Shown here one piece after another: positions 1 through 6,956 of a stretch of DNA of 7,517 nt (positions are counted from its first letter, which is position 1; each line of letters starts with the position of its first letter). The notes under the pieces were generated by a model, which saw nothing but the letters and a program-made list of their open reading frames with translations, made no database searches and was not told where the DNA came from. This DNA comes from an uncultured Rickettsiales bacterium (lineage in GTDB: Bacteria > Pseudomonadota > Alphaproteobacteria > Rickettsiales > UBA998), in assembly GCA_937982385.1 (NCBI GenBank), contig CALJMC010000018.1, positions 1-7,517 on the forward strand, given 5' to 3'. Position numbers and translations under genes: made by a program.

Positions 1-1615
1 CATAACTCTTAAAGAGTGGGTGCGAACCTTTGGGGCGAGACTTAAATTCAGGATGGAATTGCACACCAATAAACCATGGATGGTCTTTAATTTCAACGAT
101 TTCTGGCAGATGCCCGCTTGGTGACATACCTGAGAAAATCAATCCTTTTGCTTCCAACTCTTCACGATATGCAATATTCACCTCATAGCGATGGCGGTGA
201 CGCTCAGAAATTGTATCAGCGCCATAAACCTTGCGCGCGAGCGAGTCTTTTTGCAGCGCACAATCATAAGCACCAAGACGCATTGTGCCGCCCAAATCGC
301 CTTCTGCTGCGCGTTTTTCTAGCACCGAACCTCGTTCCCACTCCGTCATCAAACCAACGACTGAACCACGTTCATCGTCCATTTCGGATGCACCAAATTC
401 TGTGGAGGATGCTTCCACGAGTCCCAACACATTTTGTGCATATTCAACCACTGCCATTTGCATACCAAAGCAGATGCCCAAATAGGGAACTTTATTTTCA
501 CGCGCATATTTTGCGGCGGCTATTTTTCCAATCACTCCGCGTTCACCGAATCCGCCGGGAACGAGGATTGCATCCACATCTTTGAGCTGCTCGGCGGCAT
601 TTTGCTGCTCGAACACACGCGCATTAACCCAACGGATATTCACACGCACATTATGCGCGATTCCGGCATGGTCTAGGGCTTCAGTCAAGGACTTGTAAGC
701 ATCTGATAGACCTGTATATTTTCCGACAAGCGCGACATTAACCTCACCTTGTGGGTTTTCAAACCGACGTGCAATTTCTGCCCACGCATCAAGGTCTAAT
801 TCTGCATCTGCCTGTTCATCGAGGCCGAAATGTTTCAATACTTGAACATCGAGTTTTTCAGCATGATAGGTTACGGGAACCTGATAGATAGAAGGCACAT
901 CAAGTGCCTGAATCACATTTTCTTGTGGGATATTACAGAACAAGCCTATTTTCTTACGTTCAGACACTGGGATTTCACGATCTGCACGACATAAGAGAAT
1001 ATCGGGAATAATACCAATTGAGCGCAGCTCCTTCACAGAGTGTTGTGTAGGCTTGGTTTTCAGCTCTTTTGCCGCTGGAATATATGGCACCAAGGTGAGA
1101 TGCATAAAGAGGCATTTTTCTTTGCCCAATTCATAGCCCAATTGACGAATTGCCTCGAAGAATGGTAGCCCTTCGATATCGCCTACTGTGCCACCAATTT
1201 CACAGAGAATGAAATCTTCATCATTGGTGTCATGCAGCATAAATTCTTTAATAAGGTCCGTCACATGCGGAATCACCTGCACTGTGCCACCGAGATAGTC
1301 TCCGCGACGTTCTTTCGCAAGCAAAGTCGAATAGATACGACCAGTGGTGACGTTATCGCTCTTTTTTGCTGCGACATCGGTGAAACGCTCATAGTGCCCC
1401 AAATCAAGATCCGTCTCCGCGCCATCTTCGGTCACGAACACTTCACCATGCTGTGTTGGGTTCATGGTCCCAGGATCTACGTTGAGATATGGGTCGAGCT
1501 TACGCATGCGGACTTTATAGCCGCGCGACTGCAACAAACTCGCCAATGACGCCGATGCTAAACCCTTCCCCAATGAGGAAACTACACCACCAGTGATAAA
1601 TATATATCGCGTCAT
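1..1615 (-). CDS. pyrG: CTP synthase (glutamine hydrolysing), 3' end cut by window edge
   Basis: Cytosolic CTP synthase, which makes CTP from UTP, ATP and glutamine in the last step of de novo pyrimidine nucleotide synthesis. I read 538 codons with no internal stop. The N-terminal amidoligase domain (about 1-270) starts MTRYIFITGGVVSSLGKG with the P-loop lysine at 17, then KLDPYLNVDPGTM, DLDLGHYERF and EIGGTVGDIE (139-148). The class I glutamine amidotransferase domain starts near 290 (VALVGKYTGLSDAYKSL) and has PGGFGERG (353-360), nucleophile Cys382 in GICFGMQ, and the His521/Glu523 pair in QFHPEF. Family length is about 540-545, so only a handful of C-terminal residues and the stop lie outside the window. 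I chose the start at 1615 because family members begin MTRYIF; an in-frame ATG at 1621 would add two residues. An AAAGGA ribosome site ends 10 bases before 1615 and 4 before 1621, so it does not decide between them. The motif NPTQHGE has Asn where many homologues have Ser. It lies last in the visible tpiA-secG-pyrG run. Confidence 0.98.
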   Translation of the reverse strand, partial: MTRYIFITGGVVSSLGKGLASASLASLLQSRGYKVRMRKLDPYLNVDPGTMNPTQHGEVFVTEDGAETDLDLGHYERFTDVAAKKSDNVTTGRIYSTLLAKERRGDYLGGTVQVIPHVTDLIKEFMLHDTNDEDFILCEIGGTVGDIEGLPFFEAIRQLGYELGKEKCLFMHLTLVPYIPAAKELKTKPTQHSVKELRSIGIIPDILLCRADREIPVSERKKIGLFCNIPQENVIQALDVPSIYQVPVTYHAEKLDVQVLKHFGLDEQADAELDLDAWAEIARRFENPQGEVNVALVGKYTGLSDAYKSLTEALDHAGIAHNVRVNIRWVNARVFEQQNAAEQLKDVDAILVPGGFGERGVIGKIAAAKYARENKVPYLGICFGMQMAVVEYAQNVLGLVEASSTEFGASEMDDERGSVVGLMTEWERGSVLEKRAAEGDLGGTMRLGAYDCALQKDSLARKVYGADTISERHRHRYEVNIAYREELEAKGLIFSGMSPSGHLPEIVEIKDHPWFIGVQFHPEFKSRPKGSHPLFKSY

Positions 1616-1633
1616 TCGCATCTAATCCTTTAA

Positions 1634-2047
1634 TTACTCTGCGGCTGGCACTGCCATCGCATCAGGTTTCACTTCATCAATCGCTTTTTCAACTGAGACT
1701 GGAGCATCAGCTTCTGTTGTTACAGGAACAGTGTCCATCACCACGCCTTCGTCACCCAATGGTGCTTCCAGCTCTTTGCTCTCGGCCTTCTCTGCAATAC
1801 GACTGGTAATGGAATCACCACTGCCGCGGGTTGTTACGATGGCGAGCAACAAGCTGTTAATCATAAATATAGCCGCAAGAATAGCTGTTGTGCGTGTCAT
1901 AAAGCTGGCTTTGCCTTTACCAGACATCACGCCACCACCACTGCTTGAGCCTAGCCCAAATCCGTCGCTATCGCTACGTTGCAACAAGACGAATGCGATG
2001 AGCGCTATGGCTACGATCACTTGAATTACTAATAAAATCTCACCCAT
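1634..2047 (-). CDS. secG: Preprotein translocase subunit SecG
   Basis: Small inner-membrane subunit of the SecYEG protein-export channel, which assists SecA-driven translocation. The 137-residue product has two hydrophobic helices, at about residues 4-22 and 53-72. They flank a Gly/Ser-rich cytoplasmic loop reading LLQRSDSDGFGLGSSSGGG, then VMSGKGKASF, then TRTTAILAAIF at the start of helix 2. This is the standard SecG layout, and the TRTTAILA string is typical of alphaproteobacterial SecG. After helix 2 comes a tail of about 60 residues (78-137), rich in Ala, Glu, Asp, Val and Pro and ending AVPAAE. This makes the protein longer than the compact members of the family. The ATG at 2047 is placed just before the first helix. 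Only a weak purine stretch (AGAAAG) precedes it. It lies 33 bases downstream of tpiA and just ahead of pyrG, with no terminator between, so co-transcription is likely. Confidence 0.95.
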   Translation of the reverse strand: MGEILLVIQVIVAIALIAFVLLQRSDSDGFGLGSSSGGGVMSGKGKASFMTRTTAILAAIFMINSLLLAIVTTRGSGDSITSRIAEKAESKELEAPLGDEGVVMDTVPVTTEADAPVSVEKAIDEVKPDAMAVPAAE

Positions 2048-2080
2048 GGTCGCTACTTTCTATTCATTCCAATTAACTAT

Positions 2081-2827
2081 TTAAGACGCGGCATTTATAA
2101 TCGCACCAAATTCTTCTGCTTTGAGGCTCGCCCCACCTACTAGCACACCACCCACAGATGGCAATGCAAAAATCTCATCAGCATTACTTGCCTTCACCGA
2201 ACCACCATAGAGCACATGCGCATCTTCAGACGCCACACCCCGCTCATTTATCAGCACATCGCGCAATGCTTCATGCATCGCTTCAATGTCGTTGATGGTT
2301 GGCACTTTGCCTGTACCAATAGCCCATACTGGCTCATAGGCAAGCAAAAACGGTGCTGTTAGCCCCTTTGGCACTGAACCCAGCACTTGCGCTATCACTA
2401 CGTCAATTGCTTTGCCCGACTCTCGTTCGGAGAGATGTTCACCCACACATATCACAGGGATGAGTCCGGCGGCAATGGCGGCTAACGCCTTAGCGGCAAT
2501 GTTTTTATCGCTCTCGGCATGATATTGACGTCGCTCAGAATGCCCAACCAACACATATCCTGCGCCAGCATCTTTCACCATAGGAGCACTCACATCGCCC
2601 GTATATGCACCATGTGTTTCAGCGTGACAGTCCTGCGCACCAATGGCGGCCTTAGGCCCAACGGCATCCGCGATCTGTGATAGTATCAAGGATGGCGGAC
2701 ATAGAATAATCTGCACATGGCGGGCGTCATCATTACGATGAGACAGCACATCACCTGCCAGCGCCAATCCCTCTTGCGCTGTCAAATGCATTTTCCAATT
2801 CGCCATGACATAATGTTTTTTCGTCAT
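2081..2827 (-). CDS. tpiA: Triosephosphate isomerase
   Basis: Cytosolic glycolytic and gluconeogenic enzyme interconverting dihydroxyacetone phosphate and glyceraldehyde 3-phosphate; a homodimeric TIM barrel. With the start at 2827 the product is 248 residues, the normal family length. Catalytic residues are in place: Asn10 and Lys12 in ANWKM, His96 in VGHSERR, and Glu165 in AYEPVWAIGTGK, which runs into the flexible loop 6. Phosphate-binding glycines are YGGS (207-210) and VGGASL (230-235). The residue before Asn10 is Ala where most bacterial sequences have Gly. The frame is open further upstream, with in-frame ATGs at 2836 and 2851 (256 residues). I prefer 2827 because it puts Asn10/Lys12 at the usual distance from the N-terminus and a GGGA ribosome site lies 3 bases before it. 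It is the first gene of the minus-strand group and faces the divergent ppiD-trp group. Confidence 0.97.
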   Translation of the reverse strand: MTKKHYVMANWKMHLTAQEGLALAGDVLSHRNDDARHVQIILCPPSLILSQIADAVGPKAAIGAQDCHAETHGAYTGDVSAPMVKDAGAGYVLVGHSERRQYHAESDKNIAAKALAAIAAGLIPVICVGEHLSERESGKAIDVVIAQVLGSVPKGLTAPFLLAYEPVWAIGTGKVPTINDIEAMHEALRDVLINERGVASEDAHVLYGGSVKASNADEIFALPSVGGVLVGGASLKAEEFGAIINAAS

Positions 2828-2899
2828 GATTCCCATCCCACATTGATTCAATCGCTAGCTATGTAGCACGAGACGTGACATTCTTCCACAATAAATATT

Positions 2900-2928
2900 T
2901 AGACAGAATCTATTGGCTGGTGTACATA
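2900..2928 (+). promoter_or_regulatory. Possible sigma-70-like promoter for the ppiD-trp group
   Basis: TAGACA at 2900-2905 matches the TTGACA consensus at five of six positions. It is followed after 17 bases by TACATA (2923-2928), a poor -10 matching three of six. CATAAA at 2925-2930 is an alternative with a 19-base spacer. Either would give a leader of roughly 30-35 bases before the ATG at 2968. The -35 overlaps the end of the TAAATATTTA palindrome. This is pattern matching only, and the -10 is weak. Confidence 0.25.
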
Positions 2929-2958
2929 AATTGATAATTCGTTTCATTCATACATATT

Positions 2959-2962
2959 AGGA
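2959..2962 (+). promoter_or_regulatory. Ribosome binding site of ppiD
   Basis: AGGA lies 5 bases before the ATG at 2968. This supports that start, which also places the N-terminal membrane anchor right after a short charged leader. Confidence 0.7.
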
Positions 2963-2967
2963 CGTCT

Positions 2968-4863
2968 ATGTTAAGCGCAATTCGCAATACTGTTGACCAT
3001 TTTCTGACAAAAATTCTTTTGATTTTGCTTGTCTTAAGCTTTGCATTTTGGGGCATGGGCGACATCGCCAATGGCCGCAGCGCTGAGATTGCTGCCGAGG
3101 TAGGTGACGAACCTATTTATTTGAGCGAAGTGGAGCAAAAAGTGGCACAGTGGAAGCGTCGTTTTGGTGGACAAATTAGTCCCGAACAGCTTGCTGCACT
3201 CAATTTATATGGCTTGACCATACAAGAACTCATTGACCAAAAGCTGATTGATTTGGAAGCGAATCGCCTAGGACTGAAAATTGATGAAGATACATTGTTT
3301 GAATTGGTGATTGAAAATCCTCGTTTTAGTAATGAGCAAGGCGAGTTTGATACAGGTGTTTTTCAGGACATGTTGCGTCAGGTACGTTTGAGTGAGCGTG
3401 ATTTTCTGGAAATTAACCGCAAGGAAATGACGGCTGGACTTCTGATTGATAGCTTTACGCTACACCCTGTAACGTCTGATATTTTGACCAACACACTCTA
3501 TGATGCGAAACATCGTAGACGTGAGATTGCTGTCGGTTATGAACCACTTATTGCCACCTCAAATATTAAAGCATCTCCGAGTGATGCTGATATTTCAGGC
3601 TATTATACGATGCATCAATCACGCTATCGTGCGCCTGATTATGCCGCTATTGAGATGCTATCCATCACACCAAAGCAACTCGCTGAGAAAGCTGAAGTCA
3701 CCCGCCAAGACGTTTTCGCACTCTATCAACAACGTCAGGACAGCCTTAAAGTGGCCGAGACACGTGATGTAAATCAGTTACTTTACACAAGCAAAAGCAA
3801 CGCTGAAGAAGCTTACGGGCTTTTGAAAAAGAATGATTCCTTTGAAGAAGTTAAGACAAACACCCTGCCTACCAACAAAGGTAACACATTGCTCAAAGAC
3901 GTTTCAAAAGGCAGCTTAGCCGCAGGCAACGATACGGTTTTCACCCTTGGTTTAGGTGAATTCTCATCACCTGTACAAAGTCCGTTTGGATGGCATATCT
4001 TTCATATTGCCTCCGTCAAAGAAGAACATACTGCTCAATTTGACGATGTGAAAGACGCGCTCAAAGATGAGCTCACACAGGAATTTATCAATACTGAGCT
4101 GATTAACACCCAAGAATCTATTGAAGATGCACTCGCTGGTGGCGCATCACTCAAAGATGCTGCCGAGCTTACCAAATCAAACTTTGTCACCTATGCACCG
4201 TTCAATCGTGAAGGTAAAGGCATTGATAATAGTGTGATCATTGAAGGTGAATTGAAAAATGATGTGATCGCGCAGAGCTTTACGCTGGAATCAAACGAAA
4301 CATCTGAGTTTCTCTCAGCGGCTGACGGCACACATTATGTCATTCACATCACGGAGAAAATCCCAGCACGTCAACGCACCTTAAATGAGGTCCGTGGGCA
4401 AGTGGCAGGACATTGGAAAGAAGCCGAAGCGCGCAAAGAATCTGCTGCACGCACCAATGAACTCGCTAAAAAGGCTGCTGCTGGCACAGTCGCTAATATT
4501 GTTAAAACCTCACAATCAGTCACCATCGACCGTAATGGCGTAGCGGCAAGCTCTCTGCCTGTCGGCTTCATCGACAGCCCCTTACCTGAACCAATGATTC
4601 GTGAAATTTTCATGGTGCAAACAAACGGCGGGACCACTGGCGCCTACCCTTATAAGGACGGCTATGTCTTTGCACAGATGAAACGTGCCCTTCCCGCACC
4701 CGATAAAACCGCAGAAAATAACAAGATGCTGTTTGAAGGACTTGAGCGTAATGTTTTCAATGAAACCACCCAAGAAATGAGCGATGCATTTCTCTCTACC
4801 TTGCGTGAACGCTTCCCCGTCAGCATCAATCAAGCGGTCATCCAAAACGCACAGAAGAACTAA
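2968..4863 (+). CDS. ppiD: PpiD-like membrane-anchored periplasmic folding factor (SurA N-terminal / parvulin-type peptidyl-prolyl isomerase)
   Basis: Likely inner-membrane-anchored periplasmic chaperone of the PpiD/SurA family, which assists folding of proteins leaving the Sec channel. The 631-residue product is close to the E. coli PpiD length. A short N-terminal segment (1-13) precedes one membrane helix at about 14-31 (ILLILLVLSFAFWGMG), with no cleavage site seen, so it should act as an anchor. Residues about 40-190 form the SurA-N-like chaperone region, including EVGDEPIYLSEVEQ and LTIQELIDQKLIDLEANRLGL. A parvulin-like domain spans about 265-350 and ends LGEFSSPVQSPFGWHIFHI, the usual parvulin close. 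Its central S...GGDLG stretch is not recognisable, so isomerase activity is doubtful and a chaperone role more likely. The charged remainder (355-631) resembles the C-terminal part of PpiD proteins. It sits 3 bases before trpE, a linkage I recall from other alphaproteobacteria. Synonymous codon use changes near residue 230. The family call is firm; the symbol is by similarity. Confidence 0.88.
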   Translation: MLSAIRNTVDHFLTKILLILLVLSFAFWGMGDIANGRSAEIAAEVGDEPIYLSEVEQKVAQWKRRFGGQISPEQLAALNLYGLTIQELIDQKLIDLEANRLGLKIDEDTLFELVIENPRFSNEQGEFDTGVFQDMLRQVRLSERDFLEINRKEMTAGLLIDSFTLHPVTSDILTNTLYDAKHRRREIAVGYEPLIATSNIKASPSDADISGYYTMHQSRYRAPDYAAIEMLSITPKQLAEKAEVTRQDVFALYQQRQDSLKVAETRDVNQLLYTSKSNAEEAYGLLKKNDSFEEVKTNTLPTNKGNTLLKDVSKGSLAAGNDTVFTLGLGEFSSPVQSPFGWHIFHIASVKEEHTAQFDDVKDALKDELTQEFINTELINTQESIEDALAGGASLKDAAELTKSNFVTYAPFNREGKGIDNSVIIEGELKNDVIAQSFTLESNETSEFLSAADGTHYVIHITEKIPARQRTLNEVRGQVAGHWKEAEARKESAARTNELAKKAAAGTVANIVKTSQSVTIDRNGVAASSLPVGFIDSPLPEPMIREIFMVQTNGGTTGAYPYKDGYVFAQMKRALPAPDKTAENNKMLFEGLERNVFNETTQEMSDAFLSTLRERFPVSINQAVIQNAQKN

Positions 4864-4866
4864 TGC

Positions 4867-6369
4867 ATGTTTAGCGCAACGCCTCCCAAAGAAGACGAAC
4901 TCATCGCCCGCTATAACGCTGGCGAATCATGTTTGCTATGGCGTAAAATCATCGCCGACACGGAGACCACCGTCTCGGCGATGATGAAGCTGCAAGATGA
5001 TAATGCTCCCTGCTTTTTGCTTGAATCAGTCGAAGGTGGCGAAGTGCGCGGGCGTTATTCTATCATCGGCATCAAACCTGACATTATCTGGCGTTGCCGC
5101 GCATCTGAGGCTGAAATATGCCGCGATGTGCATAAGAACAGCTTCACCGCATGCGACTTGCCCTCTATGGAGGCACTAGCTGCCTTACAAGCCGAGTCTC
5201 AACTCGAGATTCCTGAAGGACTACCGCCTATGTCTGCGGGGCTGATTGGCTATCTTGGCTATGACATGATTAAACAGGTTGAAGACTTACCGTCCGCCAA
5301 TGATGATCCTATCGACATTCCTGATGCATGTCTGATGCGTCCGTCTATCACACTGATTTTTGATGCGCGTGATGGCGTGATGTATATCACCGCTCCCATG
5401 TGGAACACTAAGGAAATCACAGGAGAAAAAGCGTTCAAAAATGCGAATGATGCTATTGATGCAACCATTGCAACATTGAATAATCCGATTGACACCTCGT
5501 ACCATCACAATCCTGATGCAACACCTGATAATCTCGATTTTCAGCCGAATATGAGCCGTGAAGATTATCATGCGATAGTGCATAAGGCACAAGAGTATAT
5601 TTTGGCAGGTGACATCTTTCAAGTGGTACCATCACAGCGTTTTTCTGCAAAGTTTGATGCTTCACCTTTGTCACTCTATCGCGCATTACGCTATATGAAC
5701 CCCTCGCCCTTCTTGTTTTATCTCTCGATGGAAGGCTTTGCACTCGTTGGCTCTAGCCCTGAGATTTTGGTGCGTGTACGCGATGAGAAAATCACTGTAC
5801 GCCCGCTCGCTGGCACCCGTAAACGTGGCGTAACGGCTGAAGAAGATGCCGCCCTAGAAGCCGAATTATTAAGTGACCCCAAAGAACTCGCCGAACATTT
5901 GATGCTGCTCGATTTGGGACGCAATGATGTCGGGCGTTGTGCCATCACAGGCAGCGTCAAGGTCACGGAACAAATGAAAGTCGAGCATTATTCGCATGTT
6001 ATGCATATCGTCTCCAATGTCGAAGGTACACTCGACCGCGAAAAATATGGCGTGTTGGAAGCCCTCATGAGTGGCTTCCCTGCAGGCACGGTTAGTGGTG
6101 CTCCGAAAATCCGCGCGATGGAAATTATTGACGAATTAGAACCCCATAAACGCAGCTTTTACGCAGGGTGTGTGGGCTATTTTTCCGCTGGCGGCGAGCT
6201 AGATACCTGCATTACACTGCGCACAGGGCTTATCAAAGATGGTATGCTCCATGTTCAAGCTGGTGCAGGCGTGGTCGCAGATTCAGACGCAGAATCAGAA
6301 TATCAAGAAGCATGTAACAAAGCGAAAGCGCTTATGAAAGCCGCTGAAATCGCCACACAATTTAGTTGA
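4867..6369 (+). CDS. trpE: Anthranilate synthase component I (TrpE)
   Basis: Large subunit of anthranilate synthase, which turns chorismate and ammonia (supplied from glutamine by TrpG) into anthranilate and pyruvate, the committed step of tryptophan synthesis. The 500-residue product shows the N-terminal domain with the tryptophan-feedback motif LLES (51-54). The chorismate-binding domain follows, with FQVVPSQRF (251-259), VGSSPEIL, RPLAGTRKRG (312-321), HLMLLDLGRNDVGR (344-357), FPAGTVSGAPKIRAMEI (404-420) and GAGVVADSDAESEYQE (466-481). Ala315 in PLAGT, where aminodeoxychorismate synthase PabB has Lys (PIKGT), supports TrpE over PabB, as does the adjacent trpG-trpD. The start at 4867 suits the conserved N-terminal pattern (ARYNAGE...LLWRKIIADTET). 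The ribosome site is weak, and only 3 bases separate it from ppiD, suggesting translational coupling. The retained LLES motif predicts feedback inhibition by tryptophan. No attenuator precedes the gene. Confidence 0.97.
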   Translation: MFSATPPKEDELIARYNAGESCLLWRKIIADTETTVSAMMKLQDDNAPCFLLESVEGGEVRGRYSIIGIKPDIIWRCRASEAEICRDVHKNSFTACDLPSMEALAALQAESQLEIPEGLPPMSAGLIGYLGYDMIKQVEDLPSANDDPIDIPDACLMRPSITLIFDARDGVMYITAPMWNTKEITGEKAFKNANDAIDATIATLNNPIDTSYHHNPDATPDNLDFQPNMSREDYHAIVHKAQEYILAGDIFQVVPSQRFSAKFDASPLSLYRALRYMNPSPFLFYLSMEGFALVGSSPEILVRVRDEKITVRPLAGTRKRGVTAEEDAALEAELLSDPKELAEHLMLLDLGRNDVGRCAITGSVKVTEQMKVEHYSHVMHIVSNVEGTLDREKYGVLEALMSGFPAGTVSGAPKIRAMEIIDELEPHKRSFYAGCVGYFSAGGELDTCITLRTGLIKDGMLHVQAGAGVVADSDAESEYQEACNKAKALMKAAEIATQFS

Positions 6370-6372
6370 GAG
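6368..6372 (+). promoter_or_regulatory. Ribosome binding site of trpG, inside the end of trpE
   Basis: GAGAG overlaps the trpE stop codon (6367-6369). It lies 5 bases before the ATG at 6378 but only 2 before the ATG at 6375, which favours 6378. Its position implies that ribosomes finishing trpE deliver directly to trpG. Confidence 0.55.
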
Positions 6373-6377
6373 AAATG

Positions 6378-6956
6378 ATGAAACCACAGATTCTTCTTAT
6401 CGATAATTATGACAGCTTCACCTATAATCTTTTGCATTATTTGGGTGAAATCGGCGCTGATGTTGAGGTGGTGCGCCATGATGCGACTACAATTGAAGCC
6501 ATTGCCAGCAAGCCGCCACATGCTATCGTTATTTCTCCAGGCCCAGGTACACCTGACGATGCTGGGATCTGCCTTGACGTCATAAAAAATCTTGGCAAAA
6601 CCATTCCTATTTTCGGCGTATGTTTAGGGCACCAATCGATTGCACAAGCCTTTGGTGGCACCATCATCCGCAATGCCCCTATGCACGGAAAAGTCAGCCC
6701 AATAACCCATAATAGCACTAGCGTTTTCAAAGCGTTACCCTCCCCTATGAATGCCACGCGTTATCACTCACTCATTGTCGAGCGTGATACATTGCCGGAC
6801 TGTTTCGACATCACAGCTGAAACCGAAGATGGCGTTATCATGGGCCTAGCGCATAAAGACTATCCGCTGCATTGCGTCCAATTCCACCCTGAGAGCATCG
6901 CCTCAGACCATGGACACCAGATGCTAAAGAATTTTCTTGAAATCCTGGAGGCGTAA
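6378..6956 (+). CDS. trpG: Anthranilate synthase component II, glutamine amidotransferase (TrpG)
   Basis: Small subunit of anthranilate synthase. It hydrolyses glutamine and channels ammonia to TrpE. The protein is a single class I amidotransferase domain of 192 residues from the ATG at 6378, normal for stand-alone TrpG. Motifs in order: LLIDNYDSFTYNL (6-18), SPGPGTPDDAG (53-63, oxyanion/Gly loop), nucleophile Cys82 in GVCLGHQ, MHGK (102-105), RYHSL (128-132), and the His170/Glu172 pair in VQFHPES. The frame is open back to a TTG at 6366, which overlaps the trpE stop, and there is another ATG at 6375. I prefer 6378 because GAGAG at 6368-6372 then lies 5 bases upstream. It is separate from trpE rather than fused as in some alphaproteobacteria, and it is followed directly by trpD. 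The same subunit often also serves PabB in folate synthesis, which the sequence cannot decide here. Confidence 0.97.
   Translation: MKPQILLIDNYDSFTYNLLHYLGEIGADVEVVRHDATTIEAIASKPPHAIVISPGPGTPDDAGICLDVIKNLGKTIPIFGVCLGHQSIAQAFGGTIIRNAPMHGKVSPITHNSTSVFKALPSPMNATRYHSLIVERDTLPDCFDITAETEDGVIMGLAHKDYPLHCVQFHPESIASDHGHQMLKNFLEILEA
6947..6951 (+). promoter_or_regulatory. Ribosome binding site of trpD, inside the end of trpG
   Basis: GGAGG is a full-strength site lying 5 bases before the trpD ATG at 6957, within the last codons of trpG. It is the strongest ribosome site in the window. Confidence 0.8.

Larger units (their letters stand above)
2828..2967. promoter_or_regulatory. Divergent intergenic region between tpiA and ppiD
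   Basis: These 140 bases separate the two divergent gene groups and should hold promoters for both, since no other gap in the window exceeds 33 bases. The stretch is AT-rich in the middle, with a perfect 10-base palindrome TAAATATTTA at 2892-2901. No leader ORF, tRNA, riboswitch-like fold or strong hairpin was recognised. I could not pick convincing -35/-10 boxes for the tpiA direction. The functional role is inferred from gene arrangement. Confidence 0.6.

Noticed and set aside
118..585. Open plus-strand frame antisense to pyrG (others at 434-676 and 1232-1549).
   Set aside because: The minus strand reads as unbroken, motif-complete CTP synthase through this stretch, and the antisense translation shows no family features.
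2828..2851. Upstream ATGs at 2851 and 2836 as the tpiA start.
   Set aside because: They would push the active-site Asn and Lys beyond their usual distance from the N-terminus, and GGGA sits directly before the ATG at 2827.
2867..2877. CACG-AGA-CGTG inverted repeat as an operator.
   Set aside because: Four-base arms that do not extend are expected by chance at this length. Mentioned only as context for the intergenic region.
2931..2959. TTGATA followed by ATATTA with a 17-base spacer as the ppiD promoter.
   Set aside because: The -10 matches poorly and the start point would fall at or past the ribosome binding site.
4855..4870. ATG at 4863 overlapping the ppiD stop (TAATG) as a trpE start.
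   Set aside because: That frame reaches a TAG after three codons. The ATG at 4867 opens the real frame.
5718..5966. Minus-strand open frame within trpE (also 5259-5743, and 6437-6757 in trpG).
   Set aside because: These lie opposite conserved catalytic motifs of the plus-strand genes, and their translations are low-information mirrors of that coding.
6366..6377. TTG at 6366 or ATG at 6375 as the trpG start, giving a true overlap with trpE.
   Set aside because: The GAGAG ribosome site spaces properly only to the ATG at 6378, and family members begin close to the LLIDNYDSF strand.
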